DNA of 5,364 nt from UBA9732 sp963606545 (GCA_963606545.1 CAVCYP010000078.1:1-5364); one strand, 5' to 3'; positions 1 through 5,359 are shown, counted from the first letter of the stretch. Translations and numbers: made by a program. Notes: generated by a model not told the origin, from the sequence alone.

Positions 1-84
1 TGCCCAGAACAAGACTCGAACTTGCACAACATTGCTGCCACTAGGACCTGAACCTAGCGCGTCTACCAATTCCGCCACCTGGGC
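1..84 (-). tRNA. tRNA-Leu (anticodon CAG)
   Basis: The minus strand folds into a complete class II tRNA. The acceptor stem GCCCAGG pairs with the 3' strand TCTGGGC (one G-U pair), followed by discriminator A at position 1. The D-arm carries the usual GG pair. The anticodon stem CTAGG/CCTAG encloses loop TTCAGGT, giving anticodon CAG (plus-strand positions 48-50), which reads the CUG leucine codon. A long variable arm of about 15 nt with its own stem and an AAT loop is typical of tRNA-Leu, and the T-loop is TTCGAGT. The gene is complete up to the discriminator base. Whether CCA is encoded cannot be told, because the window ends there. It lies downstream of hydA on the same strand but appears to have its own promoter. 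Confidence 0.97.
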
Positions 85-95
85 TTTTGAATACA

Positions 96-121
96 TGCAC
101 CTGCAAAAGCTTGCAGGTGCA
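96..121 (-). repeat. Perfect 11-bp hairpin in the predicted leader of tRNA-Leu
   Basis: The arms TGCACCTGCAA and TTGCAGGTGCA are perfect reverse complements separated by the 4-nt AAGC. The hairpin ends 11 nt before the tRNA 5' end and lies downstream of the predicted tRNA start site, so it would be in the pre-tRNA leader. It is not a standard intrinsic terminator in either direction: on the minus strand the hairpin is followed by ATGTATTC, and on the plus strand by an A-run. It may be a processing signal or a structural leader; the role is unknown. Confidence 0.6.
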
Positions 122-138
122 AAAATCACAACATTTGG

Positions 139-168
139 AATATAGACCAAAGAAAGTCTATTTGTCAA
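139..168 (-). promoter_or_regulatory. Sigma-70-type promoter for tRNA-Leu
   Basis: On the minus strand a consensus -35 box TTGACA (163-168) is followed after 18 bp by a -10 box TATATT (139-144). The predicted start is near 131-133, giving a leader of roughly 48 nt before the tRNA. The spacer and the edge of the -10 box contain a 6-bp inverted repeat, ATAGAC/GTCTAT (142-147 and 156-161), which may be incidental. The promoter lies between hydA and the tRNA, so the tRNA need not depend on the hydrogenase promoter. Confidence 0.65.
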
Positions 169-215
169 TTGAAGGGGGCTAACCTAAAGGCATCCCCGCA
201 ACTTAATGCCAATAC

Positions 216-1901
216 TCAGCAATGCTTGTACTCAACATGAAGCAATTCATGCTCGCGGCCCTTAAGCAGGCGTTCATAAAGGTCAGCGACAGCGGTGTTG
301 CCTTCAGAATGTCTGATGGTAAGGAGTTTATCTGAATCATAGAGGCCCTTACCCCTAGTCTTTCTGATGTCATAGTGAACAAAAGGCTGACCACCACCAG
401 CCACACATCCACCTGGACAAGCCATGATTTCAATGATGTCAAACTTCTCGCCAGCTTTGAGCAAACCAAGGAGCTTCTCAGCATTAGCAAGGCCACTTGC
501 CACGCCAATTCTCAAAGAAACGCCATCTTCTGTTGTAAGCTCAAAAATCTTAACCCCCTCGTTGCCTCGTTCACCAACATTGGCAAGTTTCATAAGAGAG
601 GCTCTTGATTTATCCTGAACAACGTTTCTAAGAACAGCTTCTGTAACACCACCGGTAACACCAAAAATGATACCAGCACCAGAAGGAATTCCATAGGCAG
701 GGTCAACAGGTTCTGGGTCCAAGTCTCTGAGCTGAATTCCAGATTCTTTCATCATACTAACAAGCTCTGCAGTAGTAATGACAGCATCCACCAAAGGAGT
801 ACCATCAGGGCCAACAAATTCTGGGCGTTTAGCCTCGAATTTCTTTGCAGTACAAGGCATTATTGCAACCTGGAAAAGCTTCTTGCCCGGCTCCTGACGC
901 TCTGCGTTGATAACAGAAGCAAGCATTTCCATTGGAGAGCGACAAGTTGAAACATTAGGCAAAAGCTCAGGATGGCGCTTTTCACAGTACTGAATCCAAG
1001 CTGGGCAGCAGGAGGTGATAATTGGAAGCTTTTCACCGGAAGCAAGTCTACCCAAGAATTCCTTGGACTCTTCAAGAACAGTGATATCGGCACCAAAAGA
1101 GGTATCATAAACCTCATCAAAACCCATCTTGCGAAGAGCGGCAAACAAAAGAGGAGAGACGTCCTTGCCTTCTTCAATTCCCTCAACGTTACCAAGAGCA
1201 ACTCTCACAGCTGGGGCAACCTGAACCACAGTTTTGACGTTTGGATTTGAAATTGCATCCCAAACTACCTTGGTGGAGCTCTTGGTCATGATAGCGCCAG
1301 TTGGACAAGCTATGGCACACTGACCGCAACCAACGCACATAGTTTCACTTAGCGGCTTTCCAAAAGCAGTAGAAATTACCATCTTAGAACCACGGAAAGC
1401 AAAATCAATTGCGCCGACATTCTGAACTTCGTGGCAGGTACGTACACAGTCACCGCAAAGAATACACTTGCTGGAATCAAAAACTATTGAATCTGAGCCA
1501 TTTGTAATCTTGTTATCCTCTGCATGGTTTGGAAAGCGCACGCCTTCAATGTTAAAGCGGGCAGCCAAATCCTGTAGCTTACAAGACTTGTTGTTTGCAC
1601 AAGTTGTACAATCGCGGCAGTGATTTGCCAAAAGCAGTTCAAGAATATTCTTTCTATATTTTCTTAATCTAGCAGTATTTGTCTTAATCTTCATGCCAGC
1701 CTTAGGAGGCGTTGAACAAGCCGTATAAAGGGTCCCACGCTCATCCTCAACCATACACATTCTACACGCGCCATAGGTTGAAAGAGCTGTATGATAGCAG
1801 AAAGTTGGAAGCTTAACGCCAGTCTTTCTGATTACCTGGAGCAAGTTTTTTTCGCCTTCAATTGCAACCGGCATTCCATCAACATATAAATATTCACTCA
1901 T
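216..1901 (-). CDS. hydA: [FeFe] hydrogenase catalytic subunit HydA (electron-bifurcating HydABC type)
   Basis: This 561-residue protein is the catalytic subunit that interconverts protons and H2 in the cytoplasm. Domains in order: an N-terminal [2Fe-2S] ferredoxin fold (C35, C46, C49, C62); a His-Cys3 [4Fe-4S] site (H94, C98, C101, C107); two [4Fe-4S] ferredoxin motifs (C146/149/152 with C199, and C189/192/195 with C156); then the H-cluster domain. All three H-cluster signatures are intact: TSCCPAW (C298 as likely proton relay, C299 as ligand), MPCTAKKFE (C350), and MACPGGCVAGGGQP (C495, C499). E278, E281 and S318 appear to match the proton path of clostridial hydrogenase CpI, aligned from memory. 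The C-terminus, ending near LLHVEY, is the small-subunit-like tail. The length is close to CpI and shorter than Thermotoga HydA, which has an extra C-terminal [2Fe-2S] domain missing here. The ATG is preceded by AAGGAGG inside the end of hydB, 2 bp after the hydB stop. Hydrogenase class is certain; the bifurcating role is inferred from its HydB and HydC neighbours. Confidence 0.97.
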   Translation of the reverse strand: MSEYLYVDGMPVAIEGEKNLLQVIRKTGVKLPTFCYHTALSTYGACRMCMVEDERGTLYTACSTPPKAGMKIKTNTARLRKYRKNILELLLANHCRDCTTCANNKSCKLQDLAARFNIEGVRFPNHAEDNKITNGSDSIVFDSSKCILCGDCVRTCHEVQNVGAIDFAFRGSKMVISTAFGKPLSETMCVGCGQCAIACPTGAIMTKSSTKVVWDAISNPNVKTVVQVAPAVRVALGNVEGIEEGKDVSPLLFAALRKMGFDEVYDTSFGADITVLEESKEFLGRLASGEKLPIITSCCPAWIQYCEKRHPELLPNVSTCRSPMEMLASVINAERQEPGKKLFQVAIMPCTAKKFEAKRPEFVGPDGTPLVDAVITTAELVSMMKESGIQLRDLDPEPVDPAYGIPSGAGIIFGVTGGVTEAVLRNVVQDKSRASLMKLANVGERGNEGVKIFELTTEDGVSLRIGVASGLANAEKLLGLLKAGEKFDIIEIMACPGGCVAGGGQPFVHYDIRKTRGKGLYDSDKLLTIRHSEGNTAVADLYERLLKGREHELLHVEYKHC

Positions 1902-1903
1902 GC

Positions 1904-3802
1904 TTAAGCCTCCTTAACCGCGCCAAACTTACAGGTAGAAATACAGGAACCACAGCGGATACACTTAGACAAGTCAATGCTAAACGGCTCCTTTATCTTG
2001 CCGCTTATAGCCTGAACTGGGCACTTTCTTGCGCACGCACTGCACCCCTTACAGACAGCCGGATCAATATAAATCTTCTTGAGCTTCTGGCACTGCCCCG
2101 CCGGACAAGTCTTGTCATACACGTGAGCTTCATACTCGTCCCTGAAATTCTTAATTGTACTTACAACTGGATTTGGAGCCGATTTCCCCAAACCGCACAA
2201 GGCGGTGTTGGAAATGGTATCGCTGAGCTCCTCCAGGAGCTCAATATCGCCATCTCTTCCCTCTCCAGCAACAATGCGCTCAAGAATTTCAAGCATTCTC
2301 TTGGTGCCTTCGCGGCATGGAACGCACTTTCCGCAGGATTCGTTTTGAGTAAAGTGCATGAAGAATCGGGCTACCTCTACCATGCAGGTATGGTTATCCA
2401 TTACAACCAAGCCGCCGGAGCCAATCATAGCGCCAATTTTCTTCAGGGTATCAAAGTCAAGGGGCAGGTCTAGGTGCTCTTTGGTAAGGCAAGCGCCGGA
2501 TGGACCGCCAATTTGGACAGCTTTGAACTCACCGTCGCCTCTCATGCCGCCACCAATGTCAAAAACAATCTTTCTAAGTGTGGTGCCCATAGGGACTTCA
2601 ATGAGGCCGGTATTTCTGATATTTCCAGTCAACGCAAAGGCTTTCGTGCCTGGGCTAGTCTCCGTTCCAAAAGACAGATACCAAGAGGAGCCATTTGTGA
2701 TGATTTGCGATACCGTAGCAAAAGTCTCGACATTGTTCAGAACTGTTGGGCTGTCAAAAAGACCATGCTCAGTTGTTCTTGGTGGTTTAACTCTTGGGAA
2801 GCCGCGCTTTCCTTCAATGGAAGAAGTGAGAGCCGATCCTTCGCCGCAAACAAACGCTCCTGCGCCCTTTGCAATGTGAATTCTAAAGTTAAAGCCTGAG
2901 CCAAGGATGTTTTCACCTAAAAGTCCAAGTTTTTCTGCCTGTTCAATTGCATTGGCAAGACGTCTAACAGCAAGTGGATATTCAGCTCTAACGTAGATGT
3001 AGCCTTCACTAGCACCAACTGCAAGGCCGGCAATCATCATGCCTTCCAGCATTCTGTGCGGGTCGCCTTCCATGATAGATCTATCCATGAAAGCACCGGG
3101 GTCGCCTTCATCTCCATTACAAACCACGTATTTCTGGTCTCCCTTGGCGCGTTTTACCTGAGCCCATTTTGTGCCAGTTGGGAAGCCTCCACCGCCTCTA
3201 CCTCTGAGTTTAGAGAGGGAAACTTCCTGAATGATTTCATCCTGATTCATGTCAAAGAGAGCCTTTTCAAAGGCCTCATAACCACCAATGGCAATGTACT
3301 CATAGATGCTGTCAGCATCAATTTTTCCACAATGGCCAAGAACAATTCTTGTCTGCTGTTTATAGAAAGGAATCTCTTCCTGCTTTCTGTAAATTTCATC
3401 TCCAATCTTGTAAGCAAGACGGTCTACGCACTCACCGTTTTTGATGGTCTTCTCGATAATTTCATCAACATCATCAAGCTTAACCTTGGTGTAAAGCCAG
3501 CCCTGAGGCTCAATTCTTACGAGTGGGCCCATTTCACAGAAACCATGGCAACCACTCTTTTTAAGGCCTATACTGTGATCATGAGGCTCTTTTTCTAGGT
3601 TAACCTCAACTTTTAGGCCATTGTTTTCCATTTCAGCCTTGAGCTTCTCATAAATTTTTAGAGAGCCACCAGCAACACATCCGGTACCACCACAAACAAT
3701 AATCTTGTTGGTTTCCGCCTTGTAAGACTTGGCCATTGTTGCCCTTAAAGCTTCTAATTCCTGCCTAGTTGTAATCTTGGTAATTACTTCAGTTGCACTC
3801 AT
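1904..3802 (-). CDS. hydB: Electron-bifurcating hydrogenase subunit HydB (NuoF-like flavin/NAD(P) subunit)
   Basis: This 632-residue protein is the flavin subunit that exchanges electrons with a pyridine nucleotide and, in characterised HydABC enzymes, is central to bifurcation. Domains in order: a thioredoxin-like [2Fe-2S] domain (C37, C42, C85, C89); a NuoF core with the FMN-binding glycine-rich loop GRGGGGFPTGTKW (201-213) and a nucleotide-site segment at 313-331; an SLBB-like stretch near 395-445; a NuoF [4Fe-4S] site (C490, C493, C496, C536); and a C-terminal 2x[4Fe-4S] ferredoxin domain (C584/587/590/594 and C614/617/620/624). H560, C566 and C571 in the linker could form a metal site like the zinc site reported in HydABC structures. 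One oddity is that the usual GEETAL motif reads GEGSAL (320-325). The ATG overlaps the hydC stop as ATGA and has AAGGAGG 7 nt upstream. The ferredoxin tail and HydA partner separate it from the NuoF of complex I. Confidence 0.95.
   Translation of the reverse strand: MSATEVITKITTRQELEALRATMAKSYKAETNKIIVCGGTGCVAGGSLKIYEKLKAEMENNGLKVEVNLEKEPHDHSIGLKKSGCHGFCEMGPLVRIEPQGWLYTKVKLDDVDEIIEKTIKNGECVDRLAYKIGDEIYRKQEEIPFYKQQTRIVLGHCGKIDADSIYEYIAIGGYEAFEKALFDMNQDEIIQEVSLSKLRGRGGGGFPTGTKWAQVKRAKGDQKYVVCNGDEGDPGAFMDRSIMEGDPHRMLEGMMIAGLAVGASEGYIYVRAEYPLAVRRLANAIEQAEKLGLLGENILGSGFNFRIHIAKGAGAFVCGEGSALTSSIEGKRGFPRVKPPRTTEHGLFDSPTVLNNVETFATVSQIITNGSSWYLSFGTETSPGTKAFALTGNIRNTGLIEVPMGTTLRKIVFDIGGGMRGDGEFKAVQIGGPSGACLTKEHLDLPLDFDTLKKIGAMIGSGGLVVMDNHTCMVEVARFFMHFTQNESCGKCVPCREGTKRMLEILERIVAGEGRDGDIELLEELSDTISNTALCGLGKSAPNPVVSTIKNFRDEYEAHVYDKTCPAGQCQKLKKIYIDPAVCKGCSACARKCPVQAISGKIKEPFSIDLSKCIRCGSCISTCKFGAVKEA
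1909..1915 (-). promoter_or_regulatory. Ribosome-binding site of hydA inside the end of hydB
   Basis: AAGGAGG on the minus strand, 7 nt before the hydA ATG, lies within the last codons of hydB. It fixes the hydA start and implies that ribosomes finishing hydB help start hydA. Confidence 0.85.
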
Positions 3803-4284
3803 TTTGTAGCCTCCTTTTCCTTGAGACTGTTAATGACTTCCATTGCCTTCTCTGGGGTCATTGAAGGATGAACTTCATCATTTACCGTCATGACAGGAGC
3901 AAGACCGCAGGCTCCTAAGCATGAAACGGTTTCCACCGTAAAAAGTTGGTCGTCGGTTGTCTTTTTCTTTGCAGAAACACCAAGTTCTGTCCTGACTTTA
4001 TCTAAAATTGGAACAGATCCTCTTACATGGCAAGCCGTTCCATCACAGAACTTAATTACATACTTTCCCTTTTTCTCAAGAGAAAAGTTCTCATAAAAGG
4101 TTGCAACACTATAGATACGAGCTTCACTCATACAGAGTTTTTCTGCTAAATAAGGGAAAATCTCTTGTGGTAAATAATGATAGTGTTCTTGAACTGATTG
4201 CAAAATTGCAATAATTGAAGATTGTTTTGCCCCGCACTTATTTAAGGCTTCCTCAACAACAGAATAATCAAAAGACTCAGACAT
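3799..4284 (-). CDS. hydC: Electron-bifurcating hydrogenase subunit HydC (NuoE-like [2Fe-2S] subunit)
   Basis: This 161-residue cytoplasmic subunit has the NuoE / 24-kDa fold: an N-terminal helical bundle (about 1-70) followed by a thioredoxin-like [2Fe-2S] domain. The four ligands are visible as C80-x4-C85 (in the motif FCDGTACHVRG) and C122-x3-C126 (SCLGACGLAP). The length is normal for the family. In HydABC this subunit sits against HydB and its [2Fe-2S] cluster accepts or stores electrons near the flavin. It is the first gene of the hydC-hydB-hydA operon, the same order as in Thermotoga maritima. The ATG is preceded by AAGGAG with a 6-nt spacer. Its last codons contain the ribosome-binding site of hydB, and the ATGA overlap suggests translational coupling. 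The adjoining HydB and HydA make complex I, formate dehydrogenase or another NuoE-containing enzyme unlikely. Confidence 0.95.
   Translation of the reverse strand: MSESFDYSVVEEALNKCGAKQSSIIAILQSVQEHYHYLPQEIFPYLAEKLCMSEARIYSVATFYENFSLEKKGKYVIKFCDGTACHVRGSVPILDKVRTELGVSAKKKTTDDQLFTVETVSCLGACGLAPVMTVNDEVHPSMTPEKAMEVINSLKEKEATK
3810..3816 (-). promoter_or_regulatory. Ribosome-binding site of hydB inside the end of hydC
   Basis: AAGGAGG on the minus strand, 7 nt before the hydB ATG, lies within the last codons of hydC. With the 4-bp ATGA stop/start overlap at 3799-3802 it fixes the hydB start and indicates coupled translation. Confidence 0.85.
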
Positions 4285-4290
4285 CTGTCT

Positions 4291-4296
4291 CTCCTT
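4291..4296 (-). promoter_or_regulatory. Ribosome-binding site of hydC
   Basis: AAGGAG on the minus strand, 6 nt before the ATG at 4284, fixes the start of the first gene of the operon. Confidence 0.8.
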
Positions 4297-4322
4297 GTCT
4301 CAAAGAAGGGTTTATCCAAAAG

Positions 4323-4351
4323 AATATATCATAAATAAAACGATAAATAAA
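4323..4351 (-). promoter_or_regulatory. Candidate promoter of the hydCBA operon
   Basis: On the minus strand there is an extended -10 element TGATATATT, with TATATT at 4323-4328. A weak -35 (TTTATT, 4346-4351) lies 17 bp upstream. The predicted start is near 4316, leaving a leader of about 32 nt that contains the hydC ribosome site. No better -10 was seen between it and the gene. The poor -35 suggests that an activator or strong regulation may be involved. Confidence 0.5.
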
Positions 4352-4352
4352 A
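4331..4352. repeat. Tandem 10-bp direct repeat, period 12
   Basis: ATAAATAAAA occurs at 4331-4340 and again at 4343-4352, separated by CG. A related TAAATAAAAG occurs at 4430-4439. The pair lies in the hydC promoter. Low sequence complexity makes chance likely, but it could contribute to DNA bending. Confidence 0.35.
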
Positions 4353-4366
4353 GGCGTGTATCGTTT
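4338..4366. promoter_or_regulatory. Inverted repeat over the hydC promoter (candidate operator)
   Basis: The perfect 8-bp arms AAACGATA (4338-4345) and TATCGTTT (4359-4366) are separated by 13 bp, so the half-site centres lie 21 bp apart, two helical turns. One arm falls in the -35/-10 spacer of the candidate hydC promoter and the other just upstream of the -35. This is the geometry expected for a dimeric regulator. The binding protein is unknown; the divergently encoded HTH protein is a candidate. Confidence 0.5.
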
Positions 4367-4395
4367 ATATTTTCACATTATTTTGCGATTTTTAC

Positions 4396-4428
4396 ATTTG
4401 CATTCATTTATTGCCTGCAAATTTTTTT
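4396..4428. repeat. ATTTGCA/TGCAAAT dyad followed by a T-run
   Basis: The arms ATTTGCA (4396-4402) and TGCAAAT (4416-4422) are perfect complements with a 13-nt gap. The second arm runs into seven T residues (4422-4428) on the plus strand. It looks like a weak rightward terminator, but no rightward gene ends before it. A protein-binding dyad is equally possible, since its gap equals that of the dyad at 4338-4366. Confidence 0.3.
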
Positions 4429-4496
4429 GTAAATAAAAGCCTTAAAAGCTCGCATCTCTTAATGATGCTCTTTAAAAAGGCATCTACATTTTTATG

Positions 4497-4524
4497 TTGA
4501 CATTTACAGGCATCTGTTTAAAGT
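4497..4524 (+). promoter_or_regulatory. Candidate distal rightward promoter
   Basis: A consensus -35 TTGACA (4497-4502) is followed after 16 bp by TAAAGT (4519-4524). Transcription would begin near 4531 and give the regulator gene an mRNA leader of about 150 nt, or a small separate RNA. The -10 match is only moderate. Confidence 0.3.
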
Positions 4525-4627
4525 CATCAGACATGGCCTAGTTAAACCTTATTTATGTAAATCCTGTAATTTCACATAGTTAGGATACTCGAATTTGAAC
4601 TATTCAACAAAGTTTGCACCATAAAAT

Positions 4628-4641
4628 TACCGAATTCGGTA
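4628..4641. promoter_or_regulatory. 14-bp perfect palindrome, candidate operator of the regulator gene
   Basis: TACCGAATTCGGTA is fully self-complementary with no gap, and ends 41 bp before the regulator's first ATG. It is the most GC-containing symmetric element in an otherwise AT-rich spacer. XRE-type regulators commonly bind such short dyads and control their own gene, so autoregulation is a reasonable inference. Confidence 0.5.
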
Positions 4642-4666
4642 GATGACTAAAATTTGTTTCCACAAG

Positions 4667-4675
4667 TGCTAAAAT
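4667..4675 (+). promoter_or_regulatory. Extended -10-like element just before the regulator ATG
   Basis: TGCTAAAAT matches the extended -10 pattern TGnTAnnnT. Its end is 7 bp before the ATG at 4683, so a transcript from it would begin almost at the start codon and be leaderless. No good -35 is present, which extended -10 promoters can tolerate. A second TAAAAT at 4648-4653 is an alternative -10. Confidence 0.35.
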
Positions 4676-4682
4676 TCAGTCT

Positions 4683-5321
4683 ATGATGAGTTTACCTGTC
4701 ACAATAAAAACAAGGGGATGCCTTTACGTGATTAATGGAACAACATGCGAACCCACCCTCTTCTCTGCGCGCCTTGACTATCATGGGCTTCTGCATGCTC
4801 TGACGCTCCTTCAAACAGATTCAACCTGGAAACAAAAACTATCTGAACTCCGTATCTTTGATAAAGTCTCAAACTACTATCATCCAGAAGCCATTCGTTT
4901 ATCGGATTTTCTAACAAAAGTCAGCATCCCATTAGATATCCCCTTTTACCTTCTCTGGGTCTGGATGTGTTCCGATTTTTTCATTCCTGTTGGCGTAGAC
5001 CCTTTTACTGCAGCAGAAAACTATCTCAAAAAGATGTTAAGCCCAGGAGAATACCTACAAGTAACAAACAACAAGCATCCCGTAAATCTAAGAAAAGGCC
5101 TCAGATTACAAAGAAATGCTCTGCATCTCTCTTTAGCACAAATGGCTGATAAAATTGGAGTTAACAGAGATAAAATTGCAGTTCTTGAAAGAAGAACAAA
5201 CCAAACTTCAATGCCACGCTGTGACAGTTTGAATGCCGTACTCCCCTTTTATGAGCTTCACCCCGTTGAACTCTACGTCCTAGCACTAAAGGATGAAGAT
5301 CCTTATGTCAATTCATCTTAG
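4683..5321 (+). CDS. XRE-type helix-turn-helix regulator with an unrecognised N-terminal domain
   Basis: This 212-residue protein is probably cytoplasmic and DNA-binding. Residues about 135-200 look like an XRE/Cro-CI helix-turn-helix: a first helix from LRKGLRLQRN (136-145), then LAQMADKIGV (151-160) and recognition helix NRDKIAVLER (161-170), followed by two more helices. I do not recognise residues 1-130. They contain no cysteine cluster or obvious nucleotide-binding loop. The hydrophobic patch at about 82-105 is interrupted by an aspartate and is unlikely to be a membrane segment. The gene is divergent from hydCBA, which makes it a candidate regulator of the hydrogenase; this is inference only. 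There is no Shine-Dalgarno sequence before the ATG at 4683, or before the second ATG at 4686. A GTG at 4728 (codon 16) has AAGGGG 10 nt upstream and could be the true start, giving 197 residues. Confidence 0.75.
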   Translation: MMSLPVTIKTRGCLYVINGTTCEPTLFSARLDYHGLLHALTLLQTDSTWKQKLSELRIFDKVSNYYHPEAIRLSDFLTKVSIPLDIPFYLLWVWMCSDFFIPVGVDPFTAAENYLKKMLSPGEYLQVTNNKHPVNLRKGLRLQRNALHLSLAQMADKIGVNRDKIAVLERRTNQTSMPRCDSLNAVLPFYELHPVELYVLALKDEDPYVNSS

Positions 5322-5325
5322 AGTA

Positions 5326-5359
5326 TTCCTTTTTCAACGTTTTTAAGGCCAAAAAGGAA
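5326..5359 (+). terminator. Possible terminator dyad after the regulator gene
   Basis: The arms TTCCTTTTT (5326-5334) and AAAAAGGAA (5351-5359) are perfect complements with a 16-nt gap, beginning 5 bp after the TAG stop. The stem is AT-rich and the visible sequence after it (CAAAT) is not a T-run. The window ends 5 bp later, so the call is tentative. Confidence 0.3.

Larger units (their letters stand above)
4285..4682. other. Divergent intergenic regulatory region between hydC and the HTH gene
   Basis: This 398-bp AT-rich stretch separates hydC (leftward) from the regulator gene (rightward). I see no convincing coding sequence in it. It holds the hydC ribosome site and a candidate hydC promoter overlapped by an inverted repeat (4338-4366), a 10-bp direct repeat with 12-bp period (4331-4352), a second dyad with a T-run (4396-4428), three spaced GCATCT-containing motifs (4441-4515), a lone rightward TTGACA/TAAAGT promoter candidate (4497-4524), a small TTGAA/TTCAA dyad (4595-4607), a 14-bp palindrome (4628-4641) and an extended -10-like element (4667-4675). 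The length and density of symmetric elements fit two-way transcriptional control. Confidence 0.6.

Noticed and set aside
185..197. TAAAGGCATCCCC, an exact reverse-complement match to 4714-4726
   Set aside because: A 13-bp inverted match between the hydA downstream region and the inside of the regulator gene, with no extension and no element structure. Probably chance.
1862..2473. A 203-codon open frame on the plus strand, antisense to hydB and the start of hydA
   Set aside because: It lies entirely opposite well-conserved hydrogenase coding sequence, its product has no recognisable motifs, and it has no convincing ribosome site. It is a reading-frame shadow.
2358..2899. Two overlapping plus-strand open frames of 141 and 173 codons within hydB
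   Set aside because: They overlap each other and the intact hydB gene; neither has motifs or a ribosome site.
3056..3598. A 180-codon open frame on the plus strand, antisense to hydB
   Set aside because: It is opposite the conserved NuoF core and the thioredoxin-like domain, and its product is an implausible low-similarity sequence. It is a shadow.
1904..4284. hydC and hydB as nuoE and nuoF of respiratory complex I or as formate dehydrogenase subunits
   Set aside because: The HydB C-terminal 2x[4Fe-4S] domain, the N-terminal thioredoxin-like domain and the directly coupled H-cluster gene identify the set as HydABC.
4595..4617. Rex-like site (TTGTTGAA on the minus strand with TTCAA)
   Set aside because: Rex often controls hydrogenase genes, but only part of the TTGTTAA-N4-TTAACAA pattern is matched, and the second arm fails at several positions.
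4683..5321. The divergent protein as a membrane-bound sensor or an antitoxin
   Set aside because: The hydrophobic patch at residues 82-105 is broken by an aspartate and too short to be convincing, and no toxin-like partner gene is visible next to it.
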